Assembly: GCA_964639275.1 (NCBI GenBank)
Contig: CAZXCQ010000016.1
Span: 1-37,368 of the forward strand
Source: CAZXCQ01 sp964639275
GTDB lineage: Bacteria; Desulfobacterota; DSM-4660; Desulfatiglandales; Desulfatiglandaceae
Length of the DNA: 37,368 nucleotides
Direction: 5' to 3'
This document shows, piece by piece, positions 8,612 to 16,008 of the stretch. The notes under the pieces were generated by a model. That model saw nothing but the letters and a program-made list of their open reading frames with translations. It was not told where the DNA came from and made no database searches. Position numbers and translations under genes: made by a program. Position 1 is the stretch's first letter; every line of letters starts with the position of its first letter.

Positions 8612-9115
8612 CTAGTTTTCTGACATCATCTTTTGACAGCCTGCCACGCGCTGGCGCATCCTCTCAAGGACCCGGGCCTTTTGATCCTTGTTGAGGATGT
8701 TGTAGAATTCGACAAGCTGATCCAGATGGGTGCCGATCCGGCCGGGCATCTCCTTCAATCGCTCTTTGACCATGTCCGCCAACCGCTGCATATCCGGGTC
8801 TGGCCGATCGATTTGGGTCCTTATGTTATTGATGAATTTTTGTCTTCTTGACCGCATCTCCTCAAAATCTGTCTTAAAGCGCGATCTTAGCTGGGCATAT
8901 TTCTCCTTCTGCGTCTCGGAGAGATTCAGCTCCGCCATTTTTTTGTCCATACACCTTAGCATCTGCTCAGGAAACGCCTTTTTAAAAAAGGGGGGATGAG
9001 GGCCCCTGCCGCAGAAACCACGATCCCCGCTCGCGCTCACCACGCACAGTCCTGCCACCACGACCAGAAAGGCCGCCACACTACAGACGATCATATGCCT
9101 TTTCTTGAATCTCAT
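8612..9115 (-). CDS. Spy/CpxP-like periplasmic protein
   Basis: The 167-residue product has an N-terminal signal (KKRHMIVCSVAAFLVVVAGLC, hydrophobic core about residues 8-26) and then an almost wholly helical, charged mature part. LNLSETQKEKYAQLRSRF is the LTxxQ-type motif of Spy/CpxP/CnrX-like proteins. These bind misfolded proteins or metals and, for CpxP, restrain the CpxA sensor. GGAGGAG precedes the ATG at 6 nt. It is divergent from the CpxR/CpxA-like pair at 9518-11634, the same arrangement as E. coli cpxP-cpxRA. LTxxQ is imperfect here (LSETQ), so Spy-like is the safer name. Confidence 0.8.
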   Translation of the reverse strand: MRFKKRHMIVCSVAAFLVVVAGLCVVSASGDRGFCGRGPHPPFFKKAFPEQMLRCMDKKMAELNLSETQKEKYAQLRSRFKTDFEEMRSRRQKFINNIRTQIDRPDPDMQRLADMVKERLKEMPGRIGTHLDQLVEFYNILNKDQKARVLERMRQRVAGCQKMMSEN

Positions 9116-9226
9116 TTTTCTCCTCCTTTGTGTGGAATTTTGGGTTTAGCATAAGCCCATTTTTCAAACCCGATGCCTTGGCAAGATACAGGAAGATCGT
9201 TAAGAAAGTTCTTTGAAGTTGCTAAA

Positions 9227-9247
9227 AAATGTAAAAGAAATGTAAAA
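9227..9247. promoter_or_regulatory. Candidate CpxR-type box (tandem GTAAA repeat)
   Basis: AAATGTAAAA occurs twice, at 9227-9236 and 9238-9247, separated by one G. This places GTAAA at 9231-9235 and 9242-9246 with a 6-nt spacer, i.e. an 11-bp period. The E. coli CpxR consensus is GTAAA-N(4-8)-GTAAA. It sits about 115 nt upstream of the Spy-like start. The A-rich composition makes chance occurrence possible. Confidence 0.55.
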
Positions 9248-9285
9248 AATGTCTAAGAGACCCGTGGCCATGCTATACATATAAG

Positions 9286-9365
9286 GTAACGATTTAGCCC
9301 TTTGAAATCCGGGGGATGGGGATTTCGAACCCCCATTCCCCTGTCCAACTGCCGATATTGAAAAG
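9286..9365 (+). repeat. MITE/REP-like palindromic repeat, copy E
   Basis: Left end GTAACG (9286-9291), TTTAGCCCTTTGAAA arm, and hairpin GGGGATGGGG..CCCCATTCCCC around ATTTCGAAC, then a CCAACTGCCGATATTGAAAAG arm. The expected right terminus is absent or displaced; related sequence appears at 9451-9472. Confidence 0.75.
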
Positions 9366-9414
9366 AGCGTGTCTTCTCAATAACTAGCGGTAAACATGTT
9401 TATTGTCAGAAGCT

Positions 9415-9442
9415 CTGGATTCCGGCTTTCGCCGGAATCCAG
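9415..9442. repeat. Perfect 12-bp REP-like hairpin
   Basis: CTGGATTCCGGC (9415-9426), loop TTTC, GCCGGAATCCAG (9431-9442). Hairpins of the type GGATTCCnGC..TTTC..GCnGGAATCC are common dispersed elements in many proteobacteria. It is distinct in sequence from the family above. Confidence 0.7.
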
Positions 9443-9450
9443 GTGTCCTC

Positions 9451-9472
9451 CCCCTACTTATTGAGATGTTAC
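9451..9472 (+). repeat. Half-element CCCCTACTTATTGAGATGTTAC
   Basis: This 22-nt sequence closely matches segments ending at 33630 and 35671 and, inverted, the left part of 12940-12953. It ends in the TGTTAC terminus shared with the palindromic repeats, so it is probably a solo right end. Confidence 0.6.
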
Positions 9473-9517
9473 AAAAGAGCTAAATTGATATCCTATAAGC
9501 AAAAAGAGGGGCGCTAA

Positions 9518-10222
9518 ATGGATGAGACGGTCCTGCTGGTGGATGATGATGCCAAACTCCTGAAACTCCTCAGGGAATATCTGGAGGGTTATGGTTTTCG
9601 GGTGCTGAGCCTCGCGGATGGGTCGGAGGTCATAAAGACGATCCGGATCAAGTCTCCGGATATGGTCATGCTGGACATCATGCTGCCCGGACGCGACGGG
9701 CTGGATGTGCTCAAAGAGATCCGCGCGGCATATTCTCTGCCCGTCATCATGCTGACGGCCAAAGGAGATGATGCGGACAGGATTGTAGGGCTTGAACTGG
9801 GCGCCGATGACTACCTCCCCAAGCCCTTTAATCCCAGGGAACTGCTGGCCAGGATAAGGGCCGTCTTACGAAGACTCGGCCCTGGTGTCGCTCAAGGGGC
9901 CGGCGACGAAAAAGAGACGTGCATCAAGGCCGGCGGTCTGGTGCTCAACAAGGCCAAACAGACGCTGATGGTCGGTGGGGACGAAATGGTGCTTTCTTCC
10001 ACCGAGTTCAAGGTCATGGCCGCACTCATGTCACACCCCAATACCGTCCTGAGCCGCGATCAACTCATGAATCTTGCCAGGGGCAGGGATTTCATGGCCT
10101 TTGACCGGAGCATTGATGTCCACATCAGCAACATCAGGGCCAAACTAAGGTCCCATCCCCCTTTTCAGCACTGCATTAAGACCGTATGGGGAACGGGGTA
10201 TATGTTTGTGGAGGCATCATGA
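9518..10222 (+). CDS. OmpR-family response regulator (CpxR-like)
   Basis: A 234-residue two-component DNA-binding regulator. The receiver domain (1-120) shows the acidic pair in LLVDDDAKL, the phosphoacceptor in MVMLDIMLPGRDG (about D52), T in VIMLTAKGDD, and K in DDYLPKPFNPREL. The C-terminal winged helix (about 135-234) shows LSSTEFKVMAALM and the recognition region SIDVHISNIRAKL..TVWGTGYMF. It overlaps the kinase gene by 4 nt (ATGA), so the two are coupled. GAGGGG precedes the start. CpxR-likeness rests on overall pattern and on the divergent Spy/CpxP homologue; the target is presumably that gene and possibly its own promoter through the GTAAA repeat. Confidence 0.9.
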   Translation: MDETVLLVDDDAKLLKLLREYLEGYGFRVLSLADGSEVIKTIRIKSPDMVMLDIMLPGRDGLDVLKEIRAAYSLPVIMLTAKGDDADRIVGLELGADDYLPKPFNPRELLARIRAVLRRLGPGVAQGAGDEKETCIKAGGLVLNKAKQTLMVGGDEMVLSSTEFKVMAALMSHPNTVLSRDQLMNLARGRDFMAFDRSIDVHISNIRAKLRSHPPFQHCIKTVWGTGYMFVEAS

Positions 10223-11634
10223 AGCCCGGAAAGCTCTATATCAAAATATTTTTTTCATTTGTGCTGGTCCTCATCATTACGGAGATCGTGATCTTCGGCC
10301 TGTTTGTGTTCACTGCGGGAAGAAGCGGACGGTCAAGGATCGAGCGTTATGTCAACGCCCAGTCTACCGTGGTGAGGGAGTACGTGAGGACGACCATCCG
10401 GTCAAAACCGGGGACCGCTCTTTCCCAAAACAGACCTCTTAAAAGACTCATCCATGATCTCGGAAAGATATACCAGGCAAAGGTCTGGCTGACCGGTCCG
10501 GAGGGAAACTCGATTATCCAGTCATTTGAGGGTGGCATTCCCAAAGACATCCCGGGGTCTCGTGCGACGTCAAAGCGGGAGCTGTCCGCTATTGGACCGT
10601 ATCACCATATCAAGAGGGGTTTTGTCCATTACATCAATATGCCGGTGGAATTTGGAGGGGGAGAGACAGGCAGCATCCATCTGCTTTTTGAACATGGAAA
10701 AAGAGACCATCCGGAAGAATTGTTTGCCCTGGGGCTTCTGGCCATCGGGCTGGTGATCGCCCTCCTTGTGGTCCCTGTATCCCGGCGTATTACCAACCCA
10801 CTCAACCGGCTCCGGGATTCGGCCCTCAAGATCGCTGAAGGAGACCTTGCCCACCGGGCCACGGTCAAGAGCAGGGATGAGATCGGTGAACTGGGCCGCG
10901 CCTTCAACCACATGGCGGCACAGCTGGAGCGGATGATCAGGGGAGGCAGAGAATTGACCGCCAACATATCTCACGAGCTGCGGAGTCCACTGACCAGGAT
11001 CCGTATCGCAGAGGAACTGATCCGGGAGAAATGGGGGAAGGGCGAGTCTGAAGGCCTTGAGGGTCACCTGGATGATATACGGGAGGATATCGAGGAACTG
11101 GATCGCCTGGTGGGCCAGATCCTTGTCCTGTCCAGGATGGATCTCGATGAGGCAGAATTGGATCTCGAACCCCTTGATCCGGCTGGATTGCTGAGCGAGC
11201 TGGTAGAAAGGCTCAGGCCAGCTATCGGCCGCAGGGGCCTCAAGGTGGAGACCCGTCTCGCGTGTGATTCCCCGGTCTCAGGGGATAGGAACGCCCTCCG
11301 AACCGCCCTCTTGAACATCCTGGATAATGCGGTCAAGTTCACCCCCGAAGGGGGGTGTGTGAACGTTGCGGCATACTCCGAAGAGGGGGGGCTGAGGGTC
11401 AGCGTCACAAACACCTTTGAGGCCCTCCCCGGGGAGGACCTCCACCGGATATTCGATCCCTTTTACCGGGCAAGGCCTTCCGAGACAACCGGATCAGGGC
11501 TGGGCCTGGCCATTACAAAAAAGATCATCGAACGGCACGGCGGAGAAATTGAGGCCATCAATACACCCGAAGGACTAAACATACAGATACGGATTCCCCC
11601 ACCTCGGCCTACCCAATCTGTTGCTCCTGGCTGA
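10219..11634 (+). CDS. Membrane sensor histidine kinase (CpxA-like)
   Basis: The 471-residue partner of the upstream regulator starts at ATG 10219, overlapping the regulator stop. Order: transmembrane helix 1 (about residues 8-32), periplasmic sensor region (about 33-170), transmembrane helix 2 (LFALGLLAIGLVIALLVVPV), HAMP (RRITNPLNRLRDSALKIAEGD and following), HisKA with ANISHELRSPLTRI (phosphoacceptor H), N box NILDNAVKFTPEGG, and G boxes DPFYRA..GSGLGLAITKKI. The organisation matches CpxA. The periplasmic Spy-like protein encoded divergently is a plausible modulator. The last 26 nt overlap the convergent inositol-phosphate synthase gene. Confidence 0.9.
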   Translation: MKPGKLYIKIFFSFVLVLIITEIVIFGLFVFTAGRSGRSRIERYVNAQSTVVREYVRTTIRSKPGTALSQNRPLKRLIHDLGKIYQAKVWLTGPEGNSIIQSFEGGIPKDIPGSRATSKRELSAIGPYHHIKRGFVHYINMPVEFGGGETGSIHLLFEHGKRDHPEELFALGLLAIGLVIALLVVPVSRRITNPLNRLRDSALKIAEGDLAHRATVKSRDEIGELGRAFNHMAAQLERMIRGGRELTANISHELRSPLTRIRIAEELIREKWGKGESEGLEGHLDDIREDIEELDRLVGQILVLSRMDLDEAELDLEPLDPAGLLSELVERLRPAIGRRGLKVETRLACDSPVSGDRNALRTALLNILDNAVKFTPEGGCVNVAAYSEEGGLRVSVTNTFEALPGEDLHRIFDPFYRARPSETTGSGLGLAITKKIIERHGGEIEAINTPEGLNIQIRIPPPRPTQSVAPG

Positions 11635-12760
11635 CCTGGTAGCCAGACATCTCATGCATCATATCCTCCCCTTCAATAATAAACCTTTGCGCCAGAAGAT
11701 AGGCCTCATCGTCGGTAAACTGACGGGGAGGATGTTTGCAGAAGTAGGCGGATGGCGCCTCAAGGACCCCACCCTGCCCGCGGTTAAGGGCCAGTTTGGC
11801 ACATCGAATTGAGTCGATCGCCACACCGGCAGAATTTGGCGAGTCCTCAACTGAAAGGCGGAGTTCCAAATCCATGGAAACATTCCCAAACAATTTGCCT
11901 TCCATACGAATAAAACAGACCTTATTGTCCTTTTGCCAGGGCACATAATCGCTGGGACCGATATGGATATTTTCATTTGCTATGCGCTGCGCGGCGACTG
12001 ACTGAACCGCCTCTGTCTTGGATTTCTTTTTTGAGGCCAGGCGGTGACGGTCGAGCATATTTAGAAAATCGGTATTTCCACCGGTGTTGAGCTGGTAGGT
12101 TCGCTCCAGCTTGACACCCCTCTTTTTGAATAGATCAGTCAATACGCGATGGGTAATGGTCGCCCCCAGCTGTGACTTGATATCGTCGCCGATGAGTGGG
12201 AGATTTCTCTCCTTAAATCGCTTCGCCCATACCGGACTGCTGGCTATGAACACCGGTATGTTGTTAATAAAGGCAACCCCCGCTTCCAGGGCACAGTCTG
12301 CATAGAACTGGGTGGCCTCTTCAGAGCCGACCGGCATATAATTGAGCAGGATTTCAGTGCCGGAACCTTGGAGAATGTTAATGACATCACCCTTTGTGGA
12401 TTCCGGGCTGTCCGCCGGGATAAAGGTATAGTCCACTTCATATTCCGCCATGTGCTCGGATACCCCATCCAGGACCCTGCCCATTTGAACAGTCACACCT
12501 GCCGGGGGCAGATCCGCGCAGAAGACCTTTGTACAGTTGGGGGGTGAAAAGATCGCGTGATTCACATCCTGCCCGACCTTTCGTTTGTCGATATCAAAGG
12601 CCGCCACGACCTCGATATCGCCCGGTTTGTACCCACCGATCTCCCAGTGCATCAGCCCGATTGCATCCTGGGGATGTCTATCTCGGTAATAATGGATTCC
12701 CTGGACCAAGGCACTGGCACAGTTCCCAACACCAGCAACGGCGATTTTTATCTTTTCCAC
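11609..12760 (-). CDS. Myo-inositol-1-phosphate synthase family protein
   Basis: The family cyclises glucose-6-phosphate to inositol-3-phosphate using NAD+. This 383-residue protein has the Rossmann GVGNCASALVQG loop (residues 10-21), GDIEVVAAFDIDKRKVG, DYTFIPADSPESTKGD, and the catalytic-region signatures IGDDIKSQLGATITHR and LNTGGNTDFLNML. It ends with the SIRCAKLALNRG helix. The start is GTG 12760 with GAGGT about 9 nt upstream. Bacterial members supply inositol for compatible solutes such as di-inositol phosphate, or for phosphatidylinositol-type lipids; no partner gene is nearby to decide. The coding end overlaps the convergent kinase by 26 nt. Confidence 0.88.
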   Translation of the reverse strand: MEKIKIAVAGVGNCASALVQGIHYYRDRHPQDAIGLMHWEIGGYKPGDIEVVAAFDIDKRKVGQDVNHAIFSPPNCTKVFCADLPPAGVTVQMGRVLDGVSEHMAEYEVDYTFIPADSPESTKGDVINILQGSGTEILLNYMPVGSEEATQFYADCALEAGVAFINNIPVFIASSPVWAKRFKERNLPLIGDDIKSQLGATITHRVLTDLFKKRGVKLERTYQLNTGGNTDFLNMLDRHRLASKKKSKTEAVQSVAAQRIANENIHIGPSDYVPWQKDNKVCFIRMEGKLFGNVSMDLELRLSVEDSPNSAGVAIDSIRCAKLALNRGQGGVLEAPSAYFCKHPPRQFTDDEAYLLAQRFIIEGEDMMHEMSGYQVSQEQQIG

Positions 12761-12939
12761 GGTCGGCTTACCTCATTTCAGGTCCAATGTTTTCTGTCGG
12801 AGAGACAAATCCCGGCAACCAGCCTTCTAATTATGATATGCAAGCTACCACACAAGCCTGGTCAGGTCAAATGGGTCGTTAACAGATCTGGAATCTGCTC
12901 CTGTAGACGCCGGTCTTATTCATGACACGGCCTTTTCCT

Positions 12940-13012
12940 GTAACATCTCAATACGCAGGAGAGGTATGGCAGGGCTTTCCCGTTGCCCGGGTTCTAAAAA
13001 ACTAAGGGGTTA
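12940..13012 (-). repeat. Degenerate inverted repeat copy abutting copy D
   Basis: GTAACATCTCAAT at the left end is the reverse complement of the half-element ATTGAGATGTTAC seen at 9451-9472, 33612-33630 and 35650-35671. The right part TTGCCCGGGTT..AACTAAGGGGTTAG resembles the end of inverted copy B. The G-rich hairpin is mostly lost. Confidence 0.6.
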
Positions 13013-13106
13013 GTAACATTTTAGCTTTTTGAAACCCGGGGAATGGGGATTCCGAACCCCCATTCCCCTGTCCAATTGTCAGTTTTGAAAAAGGCTAACG
13101 TGTTAC
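13013..13106 (+). repeat. MITE/REP-like palindromic repeat, copy D (best preserved)
   Basis: A 94-bp element. Left arm GTAACATTTTAGCTTTTTGAAA and right arm ending in CGTGTTAC form terminal inverted repeats of about 22 bp (GTAACAnnTTAGCyTTTT). The core is a perfect 11-bp stem GGGGAATGGGG (13038-13048) / CCCCATTCCCC (13058-13068) with loop ATTCCGAAC. Its stem changes AAT/ATT compared with TAT/ATA in copy A, which is a compensatory pair. Confidence 0.88.
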
Positions 13107-13142
13107 AGGGGTTACAATTTGTGGAATACCGGCGCACCGGAA

Positions 13143-13889
13143 TCAGAAGTTGCGCTCTTTTCTGATCTTATCGTAGGCCTCCTGGATTTCCTGAAACCGG
13201 TCGGTGGCAAAATCTACAAATTCCTCAGGGAGTCCCTTTGACATGATCTTGTCGGGATGGAAATCACTGGCCAGCTTCCTGTAGTTCCTCTTGATCTCTT
13301 CGTTGCTGCTCCCGGGCGTGCATTCGAGCCGCCTGTAATATTTGTCAAAATCATCAAAATAAGACAGCCTTAGATTTGTGTATTCCTGCTCACTGATCCG
13401 AAAGATATCCTGCATCCGTCTGAGGGCCGATTCTTCAGCAGGGTGTTGTTTGCCGTCAGCTGCGACTGTCCTAAACAGCAAGTCAAGAAAAGAACGCAAT
13501 ATTTCGGGTGAATGCCGGTTAAAGTTGTAAAACTGGGTTGCCAGATCCTCAATGGAATAAGGAGAGGTTTTTGCCTCATTAAAGGTCTCTATTGCAAATC
13601 TTCTTTGCTCAGGACTGAGCCCTATTTCCTTCATAAAGTTCTCGGTAACTTCAATTTCATCCCGTGTAACGACGCCATCAATCTTTGAAAGCTTCCCCAG
13701 GATAGAAAAGAGGCTGACAAAATAAAGTGCCTGAGTCGAATCCTTTTCGGTAAATGTCTGATGTTCTTGGGGGATGATGGATCTCTTATCAACAAAGGCA
13801 TGTCCGAGCGCCGCACCGCAGATAGCCCCAAGCGGCCCGCCAAACAAGAAACCCACGGTCCCACCCGCAATCTTTCCAAACCAACCCAT
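13143..13889 (-). CDS. djlA: DjlA-like co-chaperone (TerB domain plus DnaJ domain)
   Basis: The 248-residue protein starts MGWFGKIAGGTVGFLFGGPLGAICGAALGH, the glycine-rich membrane-dimerising segment of DjlA (residues 1-30). A TerB-like helical domain (about 50-170) contains ALYFVSLFSILGKLSKIDG and DGKQHPAEESAL. The C-terminal J domain (about 180-248) has the catalytic HPD in ASDFHPDKIMSKG. It would stimulate DnaK ATPase at the inner membrane. ATG 13889 is preferred over 13928 because GGAGA precedes it and the family N-terminus begins there. The J domain is C-terminal as in E. coli DjlA. Confidence 0.88.
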   Translation of the reverse strand: MGWFGKIAGGTVGFLFGGPLGAICGAALGHAFVDKRSIIPQEHQTFTEKDSTQALYFVSLFSILGKLSKIDGVVTRDEIEVTENFMKEIGLSPEQRRFAIETFNEAKTSPYSIEDLATQFYNFNRHSPEILRSFLDLLFRTVAADGKQHPAEESALRRMQDIFRISEQEYTNLRLSYFDDFDKYYRRLECTPGSSNEEIKRNYRKLASDFHPDKIMSKGLPEEFVDFATDRFQEIQEAYDKIRKERNF

Positions 13890-13964
13890 GACTTGTCTCC
13901 GAATTGCTTGTTCAATCCCCCGACTCATGACACGGTACAGAATGCGGAAGGCATCTAATCTGGC

Positions 13965-14081
13965 TCATCCAAAAATGAGCTCAACCTCCTCGGCGCTGTC
14001 CAGGTGGGACAAAAACCGTTCCCTGTCTCTTTCACCCCGGAAGACCGCCTTTCTTGCATTGCCCCGTGCAGTTAGCCGTCC
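13965..14081 (-). pseudogene. Remnant of a REP-associated tyrosine transposase (RAYT, Y1_Tnp)
   Basis: The minus frame reads GRLTARGNARKAVFRGERDRERFL.. (given here in part), matching the hallmark N-terminal segment YHVTARGNxRxxIFxDxxDRxxFL of RAYT/TnpA-REP proteins. It is bounded by TAG at 14082-14084 and TGA at 13965-13967, so only about 39 codons survive, without the HUH or tyrosine motifs. RAYT proteins mobilise REP hairpins. The window's palindromic repeats may be relics of such activity, but no direct link is shown. Confidence 0.65.
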
Positions 14082-14300
14082 CTAGCCTGCCCTTCTCAAA
14101 ATGTCAAGAATGTAGATAGCAGTTTCCCAGTGAGCAGGGCGGCCACAAGATGTTATTACCCCTCCAGATTTCATGGCTCGCAAAAGCTCAACCGTTTTCG
14201 GATAACATACCAATATCACGGGGGGTTTTTGATCTTGTGATCTATGCCAGATCACAAGGCTGGATGCCCCGAATATTGAAACCGCGTTTATGACTGCCAT
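14082..14300 (-). CDS. Doubtful small hypothetical ORF
   Basis: The frame encodes 72 residues (MAVINAVSIFGASS..., ending YILDILRRAG). There is no recognisable ribosome site and I do not recognise a family. The stop TAG is in frame with, and directly upstream of, the transposase remnant, so the two could be pieces of one rearranged locus. The internal inverted repeat at 14234-14258 may be the real feature instead. Confidence 0.25.
   Translation of the reverse strand: MAVINAVSIFGASSLVIWHRSQDQKPPVILVCYPKTVELLRAMKSGGVITSCGRPAHWETAIYILDILRRAG
14234..14258. repeat. Perfect 9-bp inverted repeat
   Basis: CTTGTGATC, 7-nt spacer TATGCCA, GATCACAAG. It could be a regulator site or a stem-loop upstream of the radical-SAM operon, roughly 420 nt away, or chance within a small ORF. 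Confidence 0.4.
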
Positions 14301-14671
14301 AGGATTAACATGTTTTGTTTTTCAAGAATCAGTGTTTACTACTTTAATCTTAGGCACGTTTTTTCCTTACAACGACCTGAATGATGCAGTTTTGGACATC
14401 TCCGGACCGACGTAATCAAGGCGGCCTGTGGTTTATTGGATTCCGGGCGGGTGAGCGCTGAATAGATTGGGGAAGATGAAGTCGGTCTGAGATGATTACC
14501 AAACATAATTCAAATTATTACCTAGAAAATTGAAGGTGTTTTCCTTATGATATCATTTAGTTGGCCTATACCTAAAAAAATTATTTTAAATCTTTTCATT
14601 AATATGGTAAGGTACAGATGAAGATTTCTCTTGACTGTCAAATTTGATCATAAAGGGTTTCAAGGGTCAAA

Positions 14672-15700
14672 ATGAATGATTTTATTGATGAATCATATAT
14701 AGAGAATGAATTCTATTTTCAGTGGCACATCACTGAGAAATGCAATCTCCGGTGTAAGCACTGCTATCATGACCAATATTCCTCGAATAACGAATTGGAA
14801 GCAGGCGAGCTAATCTCTATCGCTGATAAGATAGACTCCACTCTGCGAAAATGGGATAAGATCGGAACGCTCTCCATCACCGGGGGAGAACCCTTTGTCG
14901 TCAAAAACAAGCTTTTTCCTCTCTTGAAACATGTTAATGCCCTTGAAACGATCAACCACTTCGATCTCTTGACCAATGGGTTTTTGCTGGATGACGCTGG
15001 CCTATCTGAGCTGAGGACGTTTAGTAAGCTGAGACGGGTTCAACTTTCTTTGGAAGCAGGGAACCCCTCGCTGAACGATCAAATAAGGGGTAATGGCAGT
15101 TTTGAAAGAACATTATCGGCAATTAGGCTGTTAAAAGAGAATGGCTTTCAAGTGGCCGTCATGATGACCATCAGCCGTATCAATAAGGAAGAGGTTGAGC
15201 CCCTTATTGAGGTCCTTAAACAAGAGAGAGTCGACACATTTTCTGCCGAACGATTTATCCCCGAAGGGGCTGGAGCTGATCTTAAAGATGAGTTTCTTAC
15301 CCCTGATGAAGTGAAAGGAGTATTTCAAAAAATTTATTCTCTGGCAATGAAAGAGAATAAAGTCAGGATTTTGTTATATCGACCACTGCTTGCACTTCTT
15401 AATGGCAACGATCCAACTGTAGGAGCTTTATGCTCGGCAGGAAATAATGCTTTGACTATAATGCATGATGGCACCATTTATCCATGCCGCCGGTTACCTA
15501 TTCCGATTGGAAATGCCCTTTCTGATAGCTTTTATAAGGTATGGTATACGTCTCAAGTTCTATGGGATATTAGAAACATAGGAAATATAAAGGGAAAATG
15601 CGCCGACTGTGACCTTATACCGGTATGCCGGGGCTGCCGTGCGATGGCCTATGCCCTAACTGGCGATTACCTTGCTGAGGACCCTCAATGCTGGAAGTGA
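14672..15700 (+). CDS. Radical SAM/SPASM peptide maturase
   Basis: A 342-residue radical SAM enzyme predicted to modify the small peptide encoded at 15980-16120. The AdoMet [4Fe-4S] motif is CNLRCKHC (C24, C28, C31), followed by the GGEP motif at residues 71-74. The C-terminal SPASM domain carries about eight cysteines for auxiliary clusters: LCSAG, IYPCRR, then CADCDLIPVCRGCRA and a terminal CWK. SPASM maturases typically form thioether, C-C or decarboxylative bonds on ribosomal peptides. The start ATG has AAGGG upstream. The gene overlaps the PqqD-like gene by 13 nt. Composition is more A/T-rich than flanking housekeeping genes, consistent with acquisition. The reaction cannot be told from sequence. 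Confidence 0.9.
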   Translation: MNDFIDESYIENEFYFQWHITEKCNLRCKHCYHDQYSSNNELEAGELISIADKIDSTLRKWDKIGTLSITGGEPFVVKNKLFPLLKHVNALETINHFDLLTNGFLLDDAGLSELRTFSKLRRVQLSLEAGNPSLNDQIRGNGSFERTLSAIRLLKENGFQVAVMMTISRINKEEVEPLIEVLKQERVDTFSAERFIPEGAGADLKDEFLTPDEVKGVFQKIYSLAMKENKVRILLYRPLLALLNGNDPTVGALCSAGNNALTIMHDGTIYPCRRLPIPIGNALSDSFYKVWYTSQVLWDIRNIGNIKGKCADCDLIPVCRGCRAMAYALTGDYLAEDPQCWK

Positions 15701-16008
15701 TAGATTCCGAATCCTTTGCCTTGTGCGAGCACATCTTCCTCCAGAAGATTCCCGAGCTTGGAAAATACTGGGTCTTCAACACGGAGGGTGGTGAGCATTA
15801 CACCCTGAACGAGACGTCATACTGGGTCCTTGAACAGATCGGGGACGGTCTGAAGGCCGGGGAAATCTTGATGGCTTTTCTGGCAAGGTATGATGTTGAG
15901 GGCGACCAAGGGCAGAAGGATTTCAGGGAAATTCTAACCCTTTTCCTCAAAGAGAGGATCATTGAAAGGAGGGAGCGTGATGAAGGATACAAAGAAGAAG
16001 GCCTATGA
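15688..16008 (+). CDS. PqqD-like RiPP recognition element (peptide chaperone)
   Basis: A 106-residue protein of the PqqD fold: strands around YWVFNTEGGEHYTLN, then helices SYWVLEQIGDGLKAGEILMAFLARY and the FREILTLFLKERII helix. Such proteins bind the leader of a precursor peptide and present it to the radical SAM enzyme. GAGGA precedes ATG 15688 at good spacing. It overlaps the maturase by 13 nt and the peptide gene by 29 nt, so all three are translationally coupled. The charged C-terminal tail (RRERDEGYKEEGL) extends beyond the core fold. A B1-type lasso RRE has the same fold, which is relevant given the YxxPxL motif in the peptide. Confidence 0.88.
   Translation: MLEVIDSESFALCEHIFLQKIPELGKYWVFNTEGGEHYTLNETSYWVLEQIGDGLKAGEILMAFLARYDVEGDQGQKDFREILTLFLKERIIERRERDEGYKEEGL

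Larger units (their letters stand above)
9116..9517. other. Divergent regulatory region of the Cpx-like module
   Basis: The 402-nt gap holds, in order, the spy promoter side, the tandem GTAAA repeat (9227-9247), palindromic repeat copy E (from 9286), a perfect CTGGATTCCGGC hairpin (9415-9442) and a repeat half-element (9451-9472). The response-regulator ribosome site GAGGGG precedes 9518. No gene is seen in it. Confidence 0.7.
12761..13142. other. Repeat-filled intergenic region
   Basis: Between the inositol-phosphate synthase and djlA-like genes, both on the minus strand, the first 160 nt show nothing I recognise. The remainder is a degenerate inverted repeat copy followed directly by intact copy D. 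No ORF here looks coding. Confidence 0.6.
13890..14671. other. Gap of about 780 nt marking the left edge of the accessory island
   Basis: Contains a RAYT transposase remnant (13965-14081), a doubtful 72-codon frame (14082-14300), a perfect inverted repeat CTTGTGATC/GATCACAAG (14234-14258), and a conspicuously A/T-rich stretch from about 14300 to 14660. The last presumably holds the promoter of the radical-SAM operon. AAGGG about 6 nt before 14672 is the ribosome site. I could not place -35/-10 boxes with confidence. Confidence 0.6.

Noticed and set aside
12761..12925. Possible small gene upstream of the inositol-phosphate synthase
   Set aside because: The frames here lack family similarity and ribosome sites.
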